Shown one piece after another: positions 1 to 11,700 of a DNA stretch of 64,000 bases. A program made the translations under genes and the position numbers. The notes beneath the pieces were generated by a model. The model was not told the origin of the DNA. It did not search any database and saw nothing but the letters and a program-made list of their open reading frames with translations. The stretch is from Dimorphilus gyrociliatus (Eukaryota > Annelida > Polychaeta > Dinophilidae): NCBI GenBank assembly GCA_904063045.1, contig CAJFCJ010000016.1:62001-126000 (forward strand). Reading direction: 5' to 3'. Each line of letters begins with the position of its first letter. Positions within the stretch are counted from its first letter, which is position 1.

Positions 1-2203
1 TACTCCACGCGTTTTTTGGCAGGGAACAGAGTATAGTAAGACCAGATTTCTGTTTAAATCAAGGAGAGTTTGCTGATCCAACAGTGAGGTTTTTATACAT
101 TGTAAATTGAAAAGTATGTCAAATATGAACATAATCTTCTCCGATATGAAAGGTGTTTCTTGGATGTGAAAACTTTAGTAGAATACAAGTGCAATTATGA
201 AAGATATTGCGATCAAAAGGTTGATGGGAATTTATTCTCAATAGCTAAGGATATGGGAAGTAATTGGACTCCAAGTGAATGTCCGAAAGATACAAAACGC
301 TTCCTAATGGTTGACTATGCTTGTGAAAGTTTGTATTAAAATATAGAAATAAAGAAATATAACGGTTTATTAATAGAAAATTATATTATCTCGAAGGAAT
401 AAAAATAGCAGAAGCGTGCTACGGAGAAAAGTTATATGCGAATTGTCCTAAAAATTATAAAATTAAGCAACATTCTGTCTTCTTTGGAAGATTAGACGGA
501 AAAACATGTTTACCGAAGAATAAAGAGTTCTATTCTCAAGCCGAATATGGAATTAGGCAGATTGATAATTATTATCTATGCCATTATAATCAAAGCATAG
601 TATCAAGTACAATACAGTCAATATGCGAAGATAAAGAAACCTGCATCTTTAACGTTCATGAAAATTTACTTGAAAATTATCCATCTCACCACGAAAATAA
701 ATGTCCGAAAGATGTTCAAACTTATCTACAATTTTATTATGTTTGTAGTCATCGTTCAAGTATGATTCAAGATTTAAAATGTTATGGAGAAACATTTCAA
801 CCATCTTGCGGAAAAGGTTATTTAATTAATATAAAATCATCTTTCAGAGGACGATTAACACCAGCCGATGCCCAATGTGAAACGGAACCGTTAGAAAACT
901 TTAAAGGACCGTAAGAGTTTACTATAAATACAATAAGATATTTAACTTTAGCGATTATTCTTAATATTAAAAAGATGTCAAACGGAATTGATTACTGCCA
1001 TAGCGCAAAGTATTGAAAAATGTCATCTTAAGTCATCTTGTAGTTTACCTAATACTGATACATTTTGGTCCAAATTGAATGCAACTAATCGAGTTTGTAG
1101 CGAAAGCGATAAACCTTTCATGTTTCATTTATACGAATGTAAACCTAGGAGTTCAATTATTGCTTGTCCCAAAACTGCACCAAAAACAATAGAATGTCCT
1201 AAGAATTATGCAATTAAACCTATTTCAGCATTCTTCGGTCGTCATAACGACGTCAATTGTCTTGATCCAAACGAAGAGATAGAAATGGAAACTGCGTAAG
1301 TAACTAGATAAACGTGTAGCTTATTCTATAACAAGCATATCTTAAGTATATTCAACCTCATTTTCAGCTGTTTCTCTGACTCTGATAGAGTATTATCAAA
1401 AGTTAATGAGATATGCCGAGGAAAGAGGGCGTGTAATTTAGAAGCAAATGCGTCAATCTTTTACGATGAAAGTACAGATTCCCGAATGAGATGCAGAGAA
1501 GAGATGTTTTATAAACAATATCTATGGGTAAATTATGAATGCAGCCAAACTAAATGCTTATTTCTATCTGATAAATTGGAAGCTGAAATAGAACAATGTA
1601 TAAGCGATTACAAGAAACTATGTATTCTAGACATGTCAGACAATTGTTTTCGAACTTCGTTAAAGAGTTTAGAAGACGAAAAAGACTGTTTGACGTATAC
1701 AAGACGGTTGAAAGCCTATTACGAGTACTGGTTACCTGCTCATAAGAAGACAATGTGTAACTTTCCAAAGTGTGCTTTTAATTTCGCTCGAAAAGTGCCA
1801 GAAGTGTCCGAAATCTATAGAAAGATTGCTGATCCACAAAAACATTACGTAATCGATCCCGTCAAATGTACATTCATAAAGGAATATGGTAAATTAAGTA
1901 AAGAAGGATCATTACTGGAGCAAAGTTGTCCAGAGGGATCAGCAGCTGTAATGACATTCTATGCAGATATATTTGGTAATTTTGAAGATAATCACGATGC
2001 AATAATAAAAGGATGTAAGTCTAATAACATACGATTATGAACACTTTAATTTATTCCCTTTCTTTTGAATAGGTCCGGACAGTGCATCAATTATGGAAAA
2101 GATTGGATCTCACAACCAATCGTCAAAACAGGGTATATCATTAATCGGTATCATCATTTGTTTACTATGCCATATATCTACGAATTGGGTGTTCTATTTC
2201 TAG
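1..2203 (+). CDS. SUEL-type (rhamnose-binding) lectin repeat protein, membrane or GPI anchored, 5' end missing
   Basis: Cysteine-rich protein built of tandem SUEL/Gal_Lectin-type domains. Each repeat shows the family pattern: a C..CP.NY.IK....FFGR stretch, then a later C.....C and a closing Y.C. Copies lie at about 1-345 (partial), 390-755, 770-1150 and 1150-1550. After these comes a cysteine-containing membrane-proximal region. Exons chain with short introns at roughly 90-160, 345-390, 911-974, 1296-1367 and 2013-2072. The last exon (2073-2203) ends in a hydrophobic stretch with almost no cytoplasmic tail, so either a GPI signal or a C-terminal transmembrane anchor is likely. SUEL domains in animals bind rhamnose or galactose and occur in egg lectins and adhesion receptors; the ligand here is unknown. 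The start and signal peptide lie left of the window. Exon limits in the first 400 bp are approximate. Confidence 0.75.
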
Positions 2204-2224
2204 TACAATCTTTTAAATATATTA

Positions 2225-2230
2225 AATAAA
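2225..2230 (+). terminator. Polyadenylation signal of the lectin gene
   Basis: A canonical AATAAA lies 22 bases after the lectin stop codon. The gap up to the convergent prosaposin stop at 2498 holds only AT-rich 3' UTR-like sequence. Confidence 0.5.
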
Positions 2231-2497
2231 GAGAAATTAAAAAGAAATTGTTGTAAAATCATTTATTTTAAATTATGAAAAAGCAACACAGTGCGAATAT
2301 AGGACAAGGTAAATAATAAAGCTTATAAACAAGTGAATATTACTATATTTCTTTTTTATATAAAAAAAGTTTTCTATTATTATTTATATTTGAAAATTTT
2401 GATAATTTTACTTGTTAATATTTGTTAAATAGAATTCTCTTTTCTTCTTTCTTTTAATTATTTCAGATTTTAAATATTGTGTATAGGGATTCTCTTC

Positions 2498-4773
2498 TTA
2501 CTTTGTTTTCCAGCCATTTTCTTGGCAATGAGTAATAGTCTGTTTTATAATTTAATAATTATTACAACGAATTTACATCTTTCAATAGTTTTCTACTTAC
2601 GTTACACTTTTTAGCGTTCTCCATACTGGCGCACCAGAATGCTGGGCCAAAAGTACATTCATCTGTACCGAGAAGATGTTGAGCTGTTTTTTGTGTGCTT
2701 GAAGTACACAATCCAATGGCTGTGCAGATTTGTTGAGGAGCCATTTCAGCGGCTAATAAATGAATTATCAATGGACCATACTGTTGAACGAGACTGTCAC
2801 ATTCTTGAGTGAGACTCGATGGCAAAAAGTTGCAAACTTTATCCATAACTGCTTCAATTTCTTGAATTGTAGAATTTTTTTGTAGCATTGAATCAACGTA
2901 TTGCATTACCGTTTTACAAATTGGGCAAAATTCACCAGCTTTAACTTTGATTGGTATCATTTTGACCAATTTCGTATTAGTAGAACATAAACCGAGGGTA
3001 CGGCAAACCATTTCTGGTTTTAATTCGCTTATCAGAAGTTTTACCATAGCATTGCCATATGTTTTAACGAAATCGCTACACTGTACCTTGATAGTATCAG
3101 GCAAGATTGAGCATACTTTGTTCAATGCACTGATAACTTCCTCTTCTGTACTATTTTTGTTAACGAATCTTTCCAAAGTATTGATAACGAATTCGCAAAG
3201 TACACATTCTTCACTGGAAACTTTTACTGCCTTCATCTTTTCTTGTTTTACAATCTTTTCAGTTTGTTGTCTAATAACACTGACTTTATTAAACGCCGGA
3301 TTATTACAGAATCCCAAAGATTTACATCTAGCATCACCATCCAATTCAGTAGCAATAAGATCGAAAAGAATTGCTCCATACTCGGATATTTCTTGCTTAC
3401 ATTGCGATTCAAATGGGCCTAATTTAGTACAAATTTCCTCAGAGATTATAGTTTCAACGTATTTTTGTACGAGAACATTTGTATCGACCGCCTTTAAATC
3501 CTGAAATAGATTATATTTTATATTATGGCAACTATTAAATACAATATAAATACTAATTGTAAGCTTTCCAAGTACTTACATTGAAAACTGTCTTGCACAC
3601 ATTGCATTCGTAGTCACTGTTCAAACTCGAAGCGTATCCGTATAACTTCATATTAGTAAGTTTGAGTTTTGGTAAAACTGTATGATCTCCAGCAGTACAT
3701 AAACCCAAAGCGGAGCAGACTTCAACTGGTTGTAATTCTTGTTTGATCATGCTAAACAACATTGGTATATATTGTTTAATTGCATCATCGCAAGCCGATG
3801 CTAAACTTCCGAGGAAATTGCAAAGGTTATTTTCAAAATATGTTTCAATTTTCTTTTCAGTTTCCGGTTCACTAATCAGAGCTTCGACATCTGTCATAAT
3901 CTTTTTACAATCATCGCAAATCTTGTCATTTGTTTTCGTCAACATCTAAAAAAAATGAGAACAATTAGGAAATTAATAATTTACTTCCGATTTGGCCTTA
4001 TGATTATTTGTCAAAAAATTTTGTACCATTTTAATAGGACTCTGTTTATTCGCTGGTAAAATTCTTAGGCGTGGCTGTACCAATTCGATAACTTTTGGGT
4101 TTGTTAATTTCATTTGGGGCTTGCATATTCCAATAGCATTACAAACTTGTTGAGGATTCTATTCAAAAAGGTTAGGTTAGTCTTTATAGAATCGTAAATA
4201 GGACATTTTTTATTATTATACTTACCAAAACGCTTTTGATTAATTGGAAAATTTCAGGTAAATAATTGTCAACTGCTGCAGTGCAATCTTTTGCGATGGT
4301 TTCATCAGGAATGATGGTACAAGCATTCGCCAAGTAGTTTTCGATAGCTTTCTATTCATTTTTAAAATGTTTTTAAGATTATTTCACTTGTTTTATCTTT
4401 TACAGTTTTATATAAATGTTTACCTCTGTTTCGGCGTTTGATAAAGCATCTCGAACGGTCGTTATCAAAGTTTCACAAAAAGTGCAGATATCGCTTGTCT
4501 TGAAACCAATCAATCGTTTGAGAGTTTAGAAATTAATTTGTAAACAAATTTATAACCTACTTTATCGCCTTTAAATTGGCTCCAAACGTTTGTTATGCAA
4601 GTGTCGATTTTTTTACATTTAGTGGCGGTTTGCAAATTTTTGCAAAATTCCGCTTGATTGTCGCAGGATAAAGCACCTAGAATTGAAGGAATAGTTAGAT
4701 ATATAGACTAAAAACCTTTATTTAACATACTGCAACTTGCTATAAATGCACACAAGGCAAAAAGCTTCAACAT
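2498..4773 (-). CDS. PSAP: Prosaposin (saposin precursor) with five saposin-B domains
   Basis: Precursor of lysosomal sphingolipid-activator proteins. The start at 4773 gives a short signal peptide (MLKLFALCAFIASC). A SapA-type domain follows (exon about 4560-4691, CKNLQTATKC..IDTC motif), then five saposin-B domains with the C..C...C...C..C...LG.C spacing, at about 4505-4140, 3945-3690, 3610-3310, 3230-2985 and 2935-2680. A second SapA domain closes the protein (TDECTFGPAFWC, with its last cysteine in the final exon 2498-2539). Vertebrate prosaposin has four SapB domains, so there is one extra here. SapA domains flanking SapB repeats are diagnostic for prosaposin rather than surfactant protein B. 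A CLEAR-like E-box lies about 65 bp upstream of the start. The plus-strand ORF across 2947-3504 is a shadow. Confidence 0.9.
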
Positions 4774-5767
4774 ATTTAGCTTGAATCAATCTAGCTGTTA
4801 TAAACAATGAGATTTTTTGTTATAGCTCTTTTCCCGTCACGTGATTTATCATATGACGATTATTAATGGTAGTCTTACCAACAAACGTTCCGCTTTCAAA
4901 ATAGTTAGCTATACCTACATATTATTTTCGTACATTTATTAGAAAGACAATAATTTGTTAAATTAAAACCATAATGAGTTTCAAGCTTTTGTTAAATATC
5001 TTATAAATATCTTAAATAAGAATTTTACTGTGTTTTTATTTTTTATACGAAAATAGGCATTCCAAGTCAAAAGAGTCTTTTATATTTTTTTTAGAAGCGC
5101 TTTCCAATTCTACATAATCTGAGAATTTTCCCTATAAAGTTATATTTATGCCGTTAAATATATAGTACCTTTGTTCAAGCAAAGATTGTTTATATTAGAT
5201 TTGTAATAATTAATCAGTTAAGTTAAAAAGTGTTTTCCGAGTAAAATTTAATTTAAGTGCACCATTTTCTCTGTCGAATTAAACTGTAATGTTAGTATTT
5301 CATACATTATCATAATTGGTTTATTGCCATACTGCGTAATCAATATTGCTATTAAACTTTATTTACTCCTGTAATATTAATAAAGAACATTAAATCCATT
5401 TCCAAGTGTTCACTTTAAAACATATCGGCTTGAATCAATACTTTCAAAATATGCTGCTTAAAATGCATTAATCTATAAGTTTATTAATATAGTTTGCTTA
5501 TTATTTGTTTTTTTTGACAGTTAGTTTCTATATAAAACAGTAGTTGTATATATTTTATGCTATTAATCCCTTTAATAGATATCCTAAATGCATAAATACT
5601 TTAATTACGTAACTTATATATTGCGCAACAGTTTAGAAATTCATGTATGATTAATAAATATATTAACAGACTGATTGGATAAGAACCAATGAAAAGTTTA
5701 AAATGGTAGTGTGGCACGATTTCCGGTTGTGAAATCATAGCAGAAGACAGCAAGCAAACGCCGAAAT
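4774..5767. other. Divergent intergenic region, prosaposin / ASCC3
   Basis: About 1 kb separating two divergently transcribed genes. Apart from the CLEAR-like box near the prosaposin side I see only AT-rich sequence, no credible coding exon and no repeat. It should hold both promoters. Confidence 0.5.
4836..4845. promoter_or_regulatory. CLEAR-like palindromic E-box upstream of prosaposin
   Basis: GTCACGTGAT differs at one position from the CLEAR consensus GTCACGTGAC bound by TFEB/MITF-family bHLH-ZIP factors. It lies 63 bp upstream of the prosaposin ATG. Function is inferred from motif and position only. Confidence 0.45.
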
Positions 5768-8700
5768 ATGACGTTACCTCGTTTGACAAGATTCTTGAGA
5801 TCGTTATATAATGAGAAAGACCAAAATAACTTGAATAATAATTCTAAAACTGCTTTGCTACGTAAGAAGCGAGAAAAATGTATTGAATGGGAGAAAAGAA
5901 GATCTTTTGATTGGACTAAATTGTCATCTGTTGTGAAACAATATTGCAAAGAATCTGATGTGCTAATTAAAGCTTTCCTAAAGCACACAAAAAACATAGG
6001 TACGGAAAATTTAAGGCTATTTTACACAACTCCGAAAGATTTATATGTAGAATTGTGAAATTTATGTTTTAAGTTTTTTGATTAGATTGTGTTCATTCAT
6101 TTAAATCATGTATACTACAGCTGGAAAGGAAAGTCAGCTTGAAGAACAACATTCAGCAGCCGTTTTCCTGTTTGATTTATTCAAAAATGATGAAAAACTC
6201 TTAGTTTCTGCTCGTAATACAATACGAGAAACTTTTGGACCATTTTCAAACGAAGATTGTGATAAAATTTTCCAATTGGTGAGAAAAATTGTTTCTGAAG
6301 TTCCAAGCGAAATATTTGAAAATTTGCAAAGTAGTGAGAATAATGACAGTAATAGTATTTTTGGAAGAAATATAACCTTCGGCCTCGTACCCGATAAATT
6401 ATCTGATCCTGAAAATTTTGAAAATTTCCGTATGCTTACTGATTGTACTGTAGACAAATTGGATTTAGAATATATTAGAGATGAAAGCCAATCATTAACA
6501 AAGGAACAACAAGTCCCCAAAAATAGTAATAAAACTGAAGATGATAGTGATTGGCTGAGGAAAAGAATGTATGAAGAGATAGCTGATAGCGCCCATATAA
6601 GTGCTGTTACATTAAATATTCTAGCTTCTGCAAAGTCTAACGATCAAATACAAGACGAGGTAGAAAAGAAATTTTAGAATACAAAAGCTTTATATATATA
6701 TAGTTATGATTTTAAATTATTTCAGCTATTCGAACTACTTGGCTGGGAGAGAATTGATTTTATTAGTGAAATTCTACAAAGACGACAGAAAATTAATTTG
6801 TCACTATTAAATCAAAGCAAACAAGGTTACATATTTTTTTTAATATAAAAAACAACGCTTATTATCTCTTCTTTTCTATAAATAGTTACAAAAAAAGTAA
6901 AGCCATCTTACGGATGTCAAATTGTTGTGCAAGTAAGAATATTTGAATCTAATCTATGTTTTTTACTATTAATTGATTGTCAATTAATTATATTTTATTA
7001 TTCTATTCAATAGTCGGACAAGGAGAAGGATGTTCAGAAACAAATGAGAAAAGATGATAAAAGATCAAGAAATAAAAAGGGGGATCAAAATGAAGATAAT
7101 GAAGCAGACTTTGATATACTTAGAATGCGAGTTGAAAGAGAGAAACAATTGGTGGAGGCCCGGCTAAAACCTCTTCTAAAACCTATGAGAAAGGAGGAAA
7201 TTAAATTCCCATTTGTATTCGATGGAATGTCTGAAGCTAAGAAAATGGCAGCTTTAATTGCCGGAAATAAGGTAGTTATTTAATTCTTTTAAAAAAACAT
7301 TTAAAGACAACAACTTGTTGAAACTTAGATGTCTCTACCAGTTGGAACTAAGAAAAGATCTTTTGATGGTTATGAGGAAGTAGATATACCACCGAGCCAA
7401 CCTGCACCAACACATATAGGACAACATCGAGTACAAATATCCGAACTAGACAAGGTAGAACTAATAATATAATTCTGTCGTTCTCAAGTAGAAATTGACA
7501 TTATAATTTGATAAATGTATAGATCGGAAAGATGGGTTTCTCAGGAATAAAAGAATTGAATAGAATTCAATCAGTAGTATATCCAACTGCATATACATCA
7601 AATGAAAATATGCTTATTTGTGCTCCAACCGGAGCTGGTAAGACAAATGTTGCCATGTTAACTATATTGAATACAATTAAGCAACATTTGGAAGATGGAA
7701 TTTTGAAAAGAGATAAATTTAAGGTTCTGAAAACTTTTAATAAATTATTATTTCAAATATTTGATCTTTAATAATAAATTAATATTATTCAGATTGTTTA
7801 CGTTGCCCCAATGAAAGCTTTAGCAGCAGAAATGACTGCAACATTCGGACGTAGATTAGAGTCTTTAGGGGTTGTGGTAAAAGAATTAACTGGTGATATG
7901 CAATTAACAAAAGCTGAAATTCTAAGCACTCAAGTACTATGTCAATAAAATTCTATTTTCTAATCTAATAAATCATTCTTCCGGTTAATAGATGCTAGTG
8001 ACGACACCTGAAAAGTGGGATGTTGTTACGAGAAAAAGCACTGGGGATATCTCTTTAACTCAAGTTGTTAAACTTCTAATCCTTGACGAAGTTCATCTGC
8101 TGCACGAGGGTAGAGGTGCTGTTATCGAGAGTATTGTTGCTAGGACACTTCGTCAAGTTGAATCTTCCCAATCTCTCATTCGAATTGTTGGTCTATCTGC
8201 TACTTTACCAAATTATTTAGACGTAGCAGCCTTCTTAAAAGTTCAACCTTATAGTGGTCTTTTCTTCTTTGATGGAAGATTTAGACCTGTTCCATTAGGA
8301 ATGACATTTATCGGCGTAAAAGTAAGTCCCTTAAAACCAAACAGAATAAGCTATTTAAAAAACGGTAATTTCATTAAAACAGGGTTACAACAAAACAACT
8401 CAAATGAATGAAATGAATGATGTATGTTATGAAAAAGTTCTCGAACAAATTAAAAAAGGAGAACAAGTTATGGTTTTTGTTCATGCTAGAAACGAAACTG
8501 TAAGAACTGCAATGCTTCTCATGGAAAAAGCAAAGAATGATGGAAAAATTGAATTATTCCGTCAAGATTCAGAAGCGGCCTACGACGACACGCTTAAGCA
8601 AATCAACAGATCAAGAAATCGAGCACTCCAACAGCTAGTTGAAGAAGGGTTTGGTGTACATCATGCCGGAATGTTAAGGCATGATAGAAATATAGTTGAA

Positions 8701-11700
8701 AAATTATTTTCTAAAGGCCATATTAGGGTTTTGGTTTGTACAGCAACGCTTGCCTGGGGTGTTAATTTACCAGCTCATGCCGTTATTATTAAGGTTAGTG
8801 ATATATTTTATATTTTTTTCTATATACTAAACAAATTAAACTAGGTGAATTTTGTATCAACAAATTAACTAACTACTTCCATCCTTTTATTATATTTCTT
8901 ACCGAAATACTCTTCAAATTCTTCCATACTGTCATATTTACAGGCAACATTTAATACACACAGACTGTTTATTATCTTATAAAAAGTTGTCTGAAGCCAG
9001 TTCCAAGGATCTTCAATTTTAGCGAATGATAAAAAAGGAAGATTTTTAGGTCTAAATCCCATAATTCCAATTCTCAATTTACTATCAGTGTTCTTTTTAT
9101 CCTTGATGATATGAACTGAATAATTCGAATGTAGGAAATTTTCGACAAGGTTATAGTCAATATCAGAAAGTCTTGAAGTGGCATTTCTAATTAGTAGTGC
9201 GTCTAGTTGTTTTTCATTTACAGCCAATAATGGTAAATATTCAAATTTTATTGATGGATTATCAGCTATTTCAACATCCACATCCAATCTCTTCATTGCT
9301 TTTGACCATAATTTATCTAATGGTTTAGAAACTATTATCCTTAATTTCCATTCTGGGAAGAATAGATATCTTAATTGAGCATTTCTCAGAGCACCGTAAA
9401 GTTGATCTTCGCTATTGATTTGAACGGTTATAATTATTAATTTAGACCTTGAAGGTGATTTCTAAGAAATTAGATTAATATTTTATTGAATAAGATGGAT
9501 TAAAATAAAATCAATTAGAAGCTTACGTTCCGATTTTTCTCATGAATATGCAAACATTTTGTAAGAAATTTTCGATCTTTTATGACCTGACCTTGCCATA
9601 AATATTGTGTTTGTCTTGTCACAGAATATCTTGTTTTGGTTTGAACGTGTTTTACCAAAACAAAGTTTAATTTTGACACTCTGTGTGGAGCGTAAATGAA
9701 TGACATCCAATTGTCACCCCACCAATCTGTAAACAATTGCGGATAGTACCGACCAAAGATATCAACATGAGTTCTATGCACAAAATCATACGTAATTATA
9801 AATTCATTTCCTCCTGAATGTTTTGGACCGACAGCTCCTATATTTCTTGGTTCAAACGATAGTAAACTCATAATAAACCCTTCAGTCCAACCAGACGTTT
9901 CTAATATAGTATCATCATTTATTCTATATAAATAGTCGTTACCGTCCAAATAGGCTATCATCATCGCGTCATTTTGAGACCACGTTGGACGCTTATCGTA
10001 CTTGCATTCGTGAAATGTAATTGATGCCGAAATTTTCCTATTGTAACAAAAACTGTGAAACTTTTTCTGGAAGCTAATCCTATTTGCCTCTTTCTCAAAA
10101 AACCAATCATTGAAATCATAGCCTAAGTAAAAGTTATACGTCATTCCTGGAGAAAATGTTTTAACGAATGACGGCATAAAATGTCTAAAAAATGGTGTTT
10201 TATTTAAAATATCCTTATCTCCATTTGGCACTTCTCTTGTAGTAATACCCAGACCAATACCAATATTAAAATATTTCGTTCTAAATGGAGAAACTTCAAA
10301 TTCATTAACAATTTTAGTAATCTTTACGGTATTGGTTTTGTTCGACTGAAATAATAAATAACGAGACGTCAGTTAATACTTTATATAATCTAATAATAAA
10401 TTGATAATAATTAACATTCACCTGTGAATTTGTTATAAACTGTAAATTTAAAATTTTCATTCTCCTCCAAGATTGAAAAATTATTAAAAAACCAATGAAG
10501 AAAGCGATTATAACAAAAAATCTTATTAATTTCTTTTTCATCGTGCTTTTTAAGTATTTGGAGTATATGTTCAAGTTTTATCCTTATATACGGATCGATA
10601 TTTTTGAAAGCAATTGAACATATGTTATCCAAAGTTTTATTTGTAATTCTTAATGTCAATAAAATCTCCACAAATTATAATAATAGTTTTACAATCGTAC
10701 ATAAAAAAAACTCTAATTTTGCCAATATACAGTATAGTAGTGGATTTATAAAGGTGTATATACCTGTATATATATATATATATATATTAGTATATGAATT
10801 TTGAAACAAACATTTATATACATTTTTTCTTATTCTTTTCTTATCCTTTGCTTAGGGAACTCAAATTTACGATGCTAAACGAGGTTCATTCGTTGATTTG
10901 GGTATTCTTGATGTTCAACAAATCTTTGGTAGAGCTGGTCGTCCACAATTCGATACTTATGGTCATGGAATGATTATTACAACTCATGATAAATTACCGC
11001 AGTACTTGTCACTCTTAACTCGCCAAAGTCCAATCGAAAGTCAATTTATTGAAAGTCTAGTTGATAATCTTAATGCTGAAATTTGCTTAGGAACGATAAC
11101 AAATCTCGAAGAGGCCAGTCAATGGCTACAAGAAACGTATTTATACGTTAGAATGAGAGCAAATCCTCAAGTATACGGAATAAGCTATTTAGAATATCAG
11201 GAAGATCGAACTCTAGGAGAAAAACGAAGAAAACTGATTATAGATGCTGCGAGAGATTTAGATAAAGCTAGAATGATTAGATTTGACGAAAAGAACGGTT
11301 TTCTTCACTCGACTGACTTAGGTAGAACTGCAAGTCATTACTACATAAAATACGCTACAATTGAAGTAAGTATAAATTTAAAACTACAAATAAATAAAAG
11401 TATACTCTTTATGTTTTTTTCTTGTTCAAATAGACAATTAACGAGCTACTTAAATCTCAAATGACTGAGGACACCATTTTTTCAATGCTCTCTAAAGCTC
11501 AAGAATTTGATCAGATAAAAGTGAGAGACGACGAACTTGGTGAATTAGACGATCATTTAGATAAAACATGTCAATTAAGAGTTTTAGGAGGAACTGAGAA
11601 TGGTTATGGAAAAGTAAATATTCTACTGCAAACTTATATTGGCAGAGCTAGTATAGATTCCTTCTCATTAGTATCCGATCAAGCCTACGTTGCACAAAAT

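Noticed and set aside
2947-3504. 185-codon plus-strand ORF antisense to prosaposin
   Set aside because: A shadow of the conserved saposin exons; its composition reflects the reverse complement and it has no domain of its own.
5768-6058. A 96-codon ORF looking like a small separate gene 49 bp before ASCC3
   Set aside because: Its first 77 codons match the ASCC3 N terminus, and a GT-AG splice from 5999 to 6121 keeps frame into [18 protein letters not shown]. It is ASCC3 exon 1, not an operon partner.
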